Below, piece after piece: positions 9,401-13,833 of a stretch of 13,833 nucleotides of DNA. Below the pieces are notes generated by a model. That model was not told where the DNA came from. It did not search any database and saw nothing but the letters and a program-made list of their open reading frames with translations. The position numbers and the translations under genes are program-made. This DNA is from Stramenopiles sp. TOSAG23-3. Taxonomy: Eukaryota; Sar. Numbering within the stretch: position 1 is the stretch's first letter; each line of letters begins with the position of its first letter. The stretch lies in NCBI GenBank assembly GCA_900128585.1, contig LT642605.1, positions 1-13,833 of the forward strand, given 5' to 3'.

Positions 9401-10039
9401 CTCGTCCTTGTCGGTGATGATGCTGCAGCTGTCGAATATTTTTGAAAGCAGGTCCAGGATGACCAGCTGCAATTCGACGTCTATGGGGTGAGTCAACATG
9501 CAGATGAGAGCCTCCAAAGCGTTCAAAGCGGAGGAGCCCAACAAAAATATACCCGCATAGGTTCGCATCATCACAACCACAACTTCAGCGGCCGCGTGCC
9601 GCAGAGACGAGCGTTTTTCTTTATCGGTTACCATGTTGTGCTGCAGCAAGGGTGCTACCATGTACCTGATGCTCGCACAAATGTCCAAGTGACCTCTCCC
9701 GGTCGCGTTGTCCGCGACTTGCATAAGAGTTAGCACAATTGTCTCCCTCAGCGCCTTGCAGTTTTCGTCGAGAACGCTATTTGCAAGGGTCGGAAATGCG
9801 AAGCAGCTCGCGGTTATTTCCGTGTTGGTTATGGCTAGGCTTATCAAAATTTTCAGGGCCCGAATGCGATAGGGCTCCGGACTAGACGCGGCAATGGAGG
9901 AAAGTGACTGCACCAAGGAAGCAGGCACGGATCCCGGTGCCTGCGCAAAAAGTTTTTCTATCAAGTAAAAGGCAATTTCCCTGGTATCGCGCGAGATGTT
10001 CTTTCCCTCCATGATTCTAATAATATGTACATCCATCAT
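6410..10039 (-). CDS. RICTOR: RICTOR homologue, main body (TORC2 subunit), 1209 residues
   Basis: RICTOR is the scaffold that defines TOR complex 2, which phosphorylates AGC kinases and controls growth and the actin cortex. Numbering here is from the ATG at 10039. Recognisable in order are: N-terminal armadillo-like helices (LVQSLSSIA; RIRALKILISLAITNTEI, about 42-75; SIRYMVAPLLQHN, about 123); the middle domain with FEWHWPTIATLFDGALQN (about 414-431), YFTLVGYMSSTLQGEAAL (about 558-575) and the neighbouring LVVNLDISRKGSPAQFYI; VNFPPHLFRDLSRTDEGASLL (about 987-1006); and the highly typical C-terminal block SSLWMIGYICSTNTGVEIL with NSPSFSIRGTVLNTFLLIS (about 1032-1085). It ends with the expected family C-terminus. 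The upstream N-terminal exon is in the next frame, 1 base off, so the annotated start is only the first ATG after the frame break. No internal intron is seen. Family assignment is strong. Confidence 0.93.
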   Translation of the reverse strand: MMDVHIIRIMEGKNISRDTREIAFYLIEKLFAQAPGSVPASLVQSLSSIAASSPEPYRIRALKILISLAITNTEITASCFAFPTLANSVLDENCKALRETIVLTLMQVADNATGRGHLDICASIRYMVAPLLQHNMVTDKEKRSSLRHAAAEVVVVMMRTYAGIFLLGSSALNALEALICMLTHPIDVELQLVILDLLSKIFDSCSIITDKDEHGKNILSVYSGMVLLALLNAGIVPGLSTISLQSENPGVHNMSKTLLSRFFSFARRHLPKRLNDELLSLPELMSAAAQRDYSNRKTRLRGMRAVEILQSLEQSAGVGVYRSQVNETNQLYANDKFFRLSRIVRYSNRSVDPVMKMVGDSQRLIFYGGAGSVSPGGHKGVAYFIRQQKNMNAPFGSVQADIKKSGVTASKEVFEWHWPTIATLFDGALQNQNHLLETMRSHDRFVRRVAGFYRGTCDDKAYFSQLSWKLDHMSYVGILCQMMGLLMESYAGNDFIQHDRRGRLIHNIVEELKAIGTGHPANGVPAGKKNRSPRSSLSMEKNFLFSRKKIGHTMAREYFTLVGYMSSTLQGEAALQNAGLIKEAVKLSNDPSKDYISRLLVVNLDISRKGSPAQFYIEQILLNDGPSLELKLYALRTVGWSLSCSVTATSVSWGLSLFCQQICKSTELSRAALELLGSVLESKRDYVPFCIENLRDLNITDELKPLLVNSRLFGLMVGSVKGLSFVQKMAWLEPAINAWLKPDGLHSDSVRQIESNIAQNLFGRNVNTSSDNQKVVKPISLSSPWSEHDGDRRRENGALDWFLRLPWVVDVKFSDELGEQSLKTDLKISTNSETDKVDVPINLQHCIVLRGTLLDLDEYHRPVKFTTNSSFSSSLHLGAYTVNTAGKLNQNNSYSDRPLFDPRRSRPRSHSSLSVPPELEELSEVVNQTQEEADLVETVAFDNFSEESSENGTHCRWLFTKSQDDDWYLVAIEYYIDIVPHTPNHVNFPPHLFRDLSRTDEGASLLMEKIDESNILESAFGKKPASNFVQRSSLWMIGYICSTNTGVEILRERIPGLFSKLISLVKNSPSFSIRGTVLNTFLLISASESGAKALSDLGWNKSLPIDYSDFFFSSGIESNTCAPMAQKPEISRVSFDNDDADIKLLLRSLVELTNPVSSKDGMGKLKILRKRNPGMFQTKEVILMVYKVLAQYNLKLNVRRMIHNLFVIR

Positions 10040-10049
10040 TTCAACTTCG
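9970..10049 (-). repeat. left arm of inverted 80-bp identical repeat
   Basis: The reverse complement of this stretch is identical, base for base, to 13754-13833. It covers the first part of the RICTOR body (MMDVHIIRIMEG onwards). Identity stops abruptly to the right of 10049. The other end cannot be assessed because the window ends. Confidence 0.95.
10036..10039 (-). other. frame break with ATGA stop/start overlap in RICTOR
   Basis: On the coding strand the sequence reads TTGAAATGATGG. The upstream frame ends in TGA, while the body frame is open from upstream through the ATG that overlaps this TGA as ATGA. Joining the two parts requires a -1 shift (re-reading one A). No intron fits, because both frames are coding to within a few bases of the break. 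It could be a one-base indel in the assembly, a real disabling mutation, a programmed -1 shift, or stop-restart. The same GAAATGATGG is present in the inverted copy at 13761-13770. Confidence 0.75.
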
Positions 10050-10237
10050 CAGCCATTCCCTCCTTCTCCACAAGCAAAACTAAACCAGTGAGCGCTTTGC
10101 GACGCAGTTCGTAGCCCGTGCCTGGAGACCCCATCATGCGCTTTGCGTTCCGCACCAAGCCCTCCATGTTTGTTTCTGCTCTCTTGCACAAACGAATTTT
10201 TTCAGCAGTAGAAAATGAGCGGTAGAAAAATTCCTCT
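10036..10237 (-). CDS. RICTOR: RICTOR homologue, N-terminal exon in a different frame
   Basis: The frame ends at a TGA (10038-10036) and encodes the part of RICTOR that precedes the main body: ELRRKALTGLVLLVEKEG then MAAKLK, which corresponds to the conserved stretch just before the VDYLIARCID-like region of animal RICTOR; here that continues as MMDVHIIRIME in the next frame. There is no ATG at the left of this frame: the first in-frame ATG is at 10167 (MEGLVRNAKRMM), yet the upstream residues REEFFYRSFSTAEKIRLCKRAETN look coding. A long pyrimidine tract and AG lie directly upstream, so this is probably an internal exon beginning at about 10237, with the true start further up. The alternative is a start at 10167. 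Confidence 0.7.
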
Positions 10238-10282
10238 CTGGTTTGGAATGCGGTGGCGAGGGGGAGAAAGAAAGAAAGAAAA
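10238..10282 (-). promoter_or_regulatory. probable 3' splice site before the RICTOR exon
   Basis: On the coding strand, a long pyrimidine run (TTTTCTTTCTTTCTTTCTCC, rest to 10258) is followed about 20 bases later by AAACCAG ending at 10238. The frame downstream lacks an ATG for about 70 bases yet looks coding, which fits an intron acceptor. The same tract could instead be a pyrimidine-rich promoter or 5' UTR segment if translation starts at 10167. Confidence 0.45.
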
Positions 10283-10311
10283 TAAATTAACGCGCCTTGC
10301 GAGGACAAACA

Positions 10312-10869
10312 TTAGGAATGAAGATTGAAGCTGAAGTTGTTGTTTGGATTATTTGTAGCTCCGGTAGTACCAGGTACAGTAGAAGATAATTATTATATTT
10401 TTTTTTTTTATTTAGTAGTAGTAGTCGGTCTAGACTATTATCTTATTAATTAATACATGAAATAATATTATATAATCCTACTAATAATTATTATAATATA
10501 GAGATACGAGGGATGATGTGAAATGTATTTATGTATTATTTTATTAGTACACCGTCAAGACAAAATTACAAAAAAAACAAAAAAACAAAAATATTTTGTA
10601 GTTGTTATTAAACTTAGTATATAAATTGATTCCTATTTAATTACCTAATGACCGGCTCATCGGAAACCGGTGAAATTGATCTATCATTCGATTTGTGTTT
10701 TATTAAACTATGTAAAAAAAAAACTAATGAAATAAGAAGTATGATATGTTGTAAGACTCTCAAGATTTATTATAACGTATGTGTAATATATTATTTTTTC
10801 TGAATTGACTATTAATCGTAACTATTTTGTACTTTTATAATGTGATTTCTTGAACTCTGCAAACTAAAT
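10312..10869. other. AT-rich spacer between EGF gene and RICTOR
   Basis: Both flanking genes are on -, so this holds the 3' UTR of the EGF gene and the promoter, 5' exon(s) or intron of RICTOR. It is very AT-rich, with runs of A and T. No convincing upstream RICTOR exon with an ATG was found by eye, although one is expected if the acceptor at 10238 is real. No RNA gene was recognised. Confidence 0.5.
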
Positions 10870-13602
10870 TTATAACCCGATCGATGGCAACGGTGCATTC
10901 AAGGACGAATACGAAACGCTACTATCTTGCTCTTCAAGAATGGCTTCCGCAGAGGCACGTTGCCGTCTGTCGGAGACCATTTTGACTACCAATCCAACAC
11001 CTAGACCAGCTATGAACATTGCAACGGCAACAACAAGAACACCTTGCGTGTGCCAAATGCTGGCTTGCTGAACCTTGGGCTCCTCTTCTGCCTTTTTATG
11101 TAACGCAACGACTGGGATTGCGGCGGCCTTGGACACACCAGTGCAGTCTTTCCCTGCGAAGCCAGAAAAGCACTCGCAGATTCCTGCCTTGTTGCATTTT
11201 CCACGCCCACTGCAGCCGTTCGGGCACTTCGGGGACGCTTTAACTTCAATCATTGCTCCGGATTGAATCTGTTGGAACTCGTCCGCAACTTTTTGCTTCG
11301 CGGCTTCGGCGGTTTTATCCAAATCGGCGCCTTCAACAACCAAGGACTCCGCTCGCTTTAAGGCTTCAGCATCTGCCAATGGATCGTTTTTCACCATACT
11401 GGTGCGATCTATTACATTGTGGTTCACTTTTTTAAAATCTTTCTCTTTGATTACCTTGCACTCTGGCGTGTCTTTGGTAACTTTGCAAAATTTGCCGGTG
11501 TGGCAATCGCCGCAAATGCAGCGGCACGATTTCTCGTCGATTTTACCGCCCACTCCACAGTCTGCATTTACTAAATTGCATGAATTGTCGGCTTCTTGGG
11601 GTTTGATCATTTCCGAGCAGTCTTCCCCGGTCCAGTGCTTGGCGCAGTTGCACTTGAAGCACATGTTTCCTTTGGCAACTAGGTTCGAAAGGTCGCACGT
11701 CCCGTGGCCACTGCATTGATTCTTGCAGGCCTGCTTCAGAAGGGTCGTGTTTTGGCTCGGCTCGGGCACTTTCAAAGTGCATGCGGGGCCAGTGAACCCG
11801 TCGGCACAGAAGCACTTGCCCTGCGCGCAGACACCATTCTCGCACGGGTTGGTTTCGCAGCTTGGCGCATGGTCGCAGGCGGGGCCCGTGTACCCTGGGA
11901 CACACAAGCACTTTCCGCTGACGCAGACTCCGTTATTGGAGCAGCCCTTCGGGCACGTTTCGCGGGTTTCGCACGCGTCGCCGGTGAACCCTGGGGTACA
12001 GAAGCATTTTCCCATGGAGCACTCTCCGCGACCGTTGCATTTTCCGTTCTTCCCGGGGCACTTGACGGCCCGGGAGCAGTCCTCGCCGGCGAACCCTGGG
12101 TTGCAGAAGCACTCGCCCAACATGCAAACGCCGTTGGATCCGCACCCGTTGGGGCACTTGGTGTGGTTGAAAACAACTTGCAAGCACCTAGGGCCTTTCC
12201 ACCCCGGTCTGCAGAAGCATTTCCCGGCGATGCACTGCCCGTGCCCTTCACAGCCTCCAGCCTCGCCTGGGCATTTGCTCATGTGCTCGCAGCTTGCCCC
12301 GTGCCAACCTGGTTGGCAAAGGCATTGGCCGAGTGGGTTCCCGTGGGCATCGCCCAATCCGTACCCGCAGACACCATGGCCGTTGCAGTTGGTCGGGCAC
12401 CCGGCCGTGACGCGGGCCTGTTCTTTGGCTTGCTCGGTGTTTTTCCCGCAGCTTTCGCCGGCCCACCCTGGGAAGCAGTAGCATGTTTCGCTGGAGCAGA
12501 CGCCGTGGCCGCTGCACTTGTTCGGGCACTCGCTCTTCTTCTCGCACGACTCCCCTTCGTAGCCTGGCACGCAATGGCACTGGACGGCTTTGCAGACTCC
12601 CTTTCCGTTACAGTCGCACGGGATGTCCTTTTCGCAGGCGTCTCCTTCGTACCCTGGGTTGCACATGCACTGTCCCAAGAAGCACTTTCCGTGGCCGCTG
12701 CAGTCATCCGTGCACTTCTTCTGCATGGAGCAGTCTTCCCCGACGAACTGTGGGGAGCACACGCACCGGCCGTCGAAGCAGATCCCGTTGCCGGAGCACG
12801 GTCCCTTCGCGGTCATGCCTTTGCACGCTTTCTTGTTCGAGAACTGGCCGCACGCTTCGCCGACCCATCCTGGGTTGCACTTGCACTTTCCTTTCCAGCA
12901 GATACCGTTCTTGTTGCAGTTGTTCGGGCACTCGCTGGAGATTTCGCAGCCTTTGCCTTCGAACCCGACGTCACAGAAGCACTTCCCGTACTTGCACAGC
13001 CCGTTTCCGGAGCATGGGCCCTTGGCAGAGGCGCCCTTGCACACTTTCGCGGTTTTGCAGTCGGTCCCTTTCCACCCTGGGTCGCAGAAGCACTTTCCGC
13101 GCTTGCAGACACCGTTGCCGCACCCGCCTGGGCACAAGTCCTGGCTGCAGTCCTCGCCGCCGTAGCGGCTATCGCACATGCACTTGGCCTGCTTCTCGCC
13201 GTTGGTTCCGCACTCCATAATGCAGGCGCCGTTCCCGCTGCACTCTTCGCCGGCAGCGGTCATCGGGCACGATTTGCTGGCCTGCTTGGCTTTGCTCAGC
13301 GCTCGCTGTACGCGAAGTCGTTGGGTGGATACCGCTTTCACAAGACCAGCTTTGACCGCTTTGAAGTGTGGAAGGTCGGCCGTTTTCAGGGAGTCGTCGC
13401 ACCCGTTAATATTATCGCACAAAACCCCAAGGTCTGGCACTCGTTTCGGGTCCAGGTTCGCAAGAAACTTCACGACAGACACCCCATGCGCTTGAACGAG
13501 CGACGAGCATTTTGCCGGAAGGTCCGCGGCCGATTGTACGCGCACAGTCGACGCATTTGCGACGGTGGCGGCTACCAAAAGAAAAGTCAAAAACAACTTC
13601 AT
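10870..13602 (-). CDS. multi-EGF-repeat type I membrane protein with SapB-like N-terminus
   Basis: From the first in-frame ATG (13602) the protein has 910 residues; the frame extends upstream to 13650 only through a TTG. It starts with a clear signal peptide (MKLFLTFLLVAATVANAS). Residues 32-68 have a Cys pattern like the second half of a saposin-B domain (CSSLVQAHGVSVVKFL, then LDP and C). From about residue 110 come roughly 16-17 tenascin-type EGF units, about 30-40 residues each, each ending in the CxCxxGxxGxxC form (for example CFCDPGWKGTDC), up to about residue 690, with one more near 790-817. A lysine/alanine-rich linker separates the last one. A single membrane helix (GVLVVAVAMFIAGLGVGLVV, about 854-873) is followed by RRQR and a 34-residue tail containing YSSL, a possible sorting motif. 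Codon use favours AAG and TGC, unlike its AT-richer neighbours. Such proteins are extracellular adhesion or coat proteins; mastigoneme or SIG1-like roles are only a guess. Confidence 0.88.
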   Translation of the reverse strand: MKLFLTFLLVAATVANASTVRVQSAADLPAKCSSLVQAHGVSVVKFLANLDPKRVPDLGVLCDNINGCDDSLKTADLPHFKAVKAGLVKAVSTQRLRVQRALSKAKQASKSCPMTAAGEECSGNGACIMECGTNGEKQAKCMCDSRYGGEDCSQDLCPGGCGNGVCKRGKCFCDPGWKGTDCKTAKVCKGASAKGPCSGNGLCKYGKCFCDVGFEGKGCEISSECPNNCNKNGICWKGKCKCNPGWVGEACGQFSNKKACKGMTAKGPCSGNGICFDGRCVCSPQFVGEDCSMQKKCTDDCSGHGKCFLGQCMCNPGYEGDACEKDIPCDCNGKGVCKAVQCHCVPGYEGESCEKKSECPNKCSGHGVCSSETCYCFPGWAGESCGKNTEQAKEQARVTAGCPTNCNGHGVCGYGLGDAHGNPLGQCLCQPGWHGASCEHMSKCPGEAGGCEGHGQCIAGKCFCRPGWKGPRCLQVVFNHTKCPNGCGSNGVCMLGECFCNPGFAGEDCSRAVKCPGKNGKCNGRGECSMGKCFCTPGFTGDACETRETCPKGCSNNGVCVSGKCLCVPGYTGPACDHAPSCETNPCENGVCAQGKCFCADGFTGPACTLKVPEPSQNTTLLKQACKNQCSGHGTCDLSNLVAKGNMCFKCNCAKHWTGEDCSEMIKPQEADNSCNLVNADCGVGGKIDEKSCRCICGDCHTGKFCKVTKDTPECKVIKEKDFKKVNHNVIDRTSMVKNDPLADAEALKRAESLVVEGADLDKTAEAAKQKVADEFQQIQSGAMIEVKASPKCPNGCSGRGKCNKAGICECFSGFAGKDCTGVSKAAAIPVVALHKKAEEEPKVQQASIWHTQGVLVVAVAMFIAGLGVGLVVKMVSDRRQRASAEAILEEQDSSVSYSSLNAPLPSIGL

Positions 13603-13753
13603 TTTCACTGGGGCGTTCTTCGTAAGTTCCACTCTATGTATACTTTCCAAACACTAAACTCTTTTGACGCTTCTAAAGAAATCAACGCAAAACGAGAGAG
13701 AAGGAAAAGAAATGTAAAGACTATACTAATGTTTAACAGGAAAACGGAGTGAA
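13603..13753. other. spacer between EGF gene and inverted RICTOR copy
   Basis: This short spacer of about 150 bases is the EGF gene's 5' flank. It reads A/G-rich on the + strand (about 13671-13720). It also holds a splice-acceptor-like signal on + (13724-13739) that precedes the RICTOR-like copy. It shares no clear sequence with the left copy's upstream exon. Confidence 0.6.
13724..13739 (+). promoter_or_regulatory. branch-point and acceptor-like signal before RICTOR copy 2
   Basis: TACTAAT is followed by GTTTAACAG, a good branch-point/3'-splice-site look-alike. Downstream of it the RICTOR frame is open (ENGVNEVEMMDVHII), and the only in-frame stop just before, at 13734-13736, would lie inside the intron. 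This is inference, since no upstream exon was found. Confidence 0.35.
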
Positions 13754-13833
13754 CGAAGTTGAAATGATGGATGTACATATTATTAGAATCATGGAGGGAA
13801 AGAACATCTCGCGCGATACCAGGGAAATTGCCT
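13754..13833 (+). CDS. RICTOR: partial second RICTOR copy, inverted, cut by window end
   Basis: The reading frame MMDVHIIRIMEGKNISRDTR from 13764 onward is identical to that of the main RICTOR body at 10039, over 80 bases including wobble positions. It lies in the opposite orientation and runs off the window. Upstream of 13754 the sequence is unrelated to the N-terminal exon of the left copy, except for weak resemblance over a few bases. It is either a truncated or rearranged duplicate with its own leader, or an assembly fold-back. It is head-to-head with the EGF gene, with ATGs about 160 bases apart. Confidence 0.7.
13754..13833 (+). repeat. right arm of inverted 80-bp identical repeat
   Basis: This is the exact reverse complement of 9970-10049. 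The arms flank about 3.7 kb that holds the EGF gene and the RICTOR N-terminal exon. The repeat probably continues beyond the window. Confidence 0.95.

Noticed and set aside
9970-10049. Terminal inverted repeats of a transposon carrying the EGF gene
   Set aside because: The repeat arms are RICTOR coding sequence, and no transposase or target-site duplication is visible.
13603-13650. EGF protein start at 13650
   Set aside because: The codon there is TTG; the first ATG in frame, at 13602, directly begins a canonical signal peptide.
11704-13752. 682-codon + strand open frame as a real gene
   Set aside because: It lies antisense to a clear EGF protein with signal peptide, Cys repeats and membrane helix. 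Its translation is Ala/Val-rich with no domain, and it starts at GTG.

Overview
This is a nuclear genomic window from a eukaryote. It encodes mitochondrial, peroxisomal and TORC2 components, carries a secreted multi-EGF protein, and has very AT-rich spacers full of homopolymers and short microsatellites. Genes are compact and mostly lack introns. The mix (a RICTOR-type TORC2 scaffold, a PEX26/APEM9-like tail-anchored protein and an EGF-repeat surface protein) fits a protist; a stramenopile is my guess, with low confidence, because nothing here is a diagnostic marker.

Layout from left to right: an 81-bp tandem repeat with an internal hairpin (1-167); a LYRM4/ISD11 gene on + (546-806); a mitochondrial ribosomal protein bL12m gene on - (1355-2005), convergent with LYRM4; a roughly 1-kb divergent spacer; a PEX26/APEM9-like tail-anchored protein on + (3119-4132); a TPR protein on + (4744-6033); spacers with short dispersed repeats; a long RICTOR homologue on - (10237 down to 6410) whose N-terminal part and main body lie in two frames; an EGF-repeat membrane protein on - (13602 down to 10870); and finally, at the right edge on the + strand, an 80-base exact copy of the beginning of the RICTOR body, in inverted orientation and running off the window.

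The genes do not form a pathway. LYRM4 (Fe-S cluster assembly) and bL12m (mitochondrial translation) share an organelle only. The most interesting structure is at the right: two RICTOR segments in opposite orientation flank the EGF gene, sequence identity starts at a sharp breakpoint (10049 / 13754), and the reading-frame break in the left copy lies about ten bases from that breakpoint. This may be a real inverted duplication or gene conversion, or an assembly fold-back; read-level data would decide.
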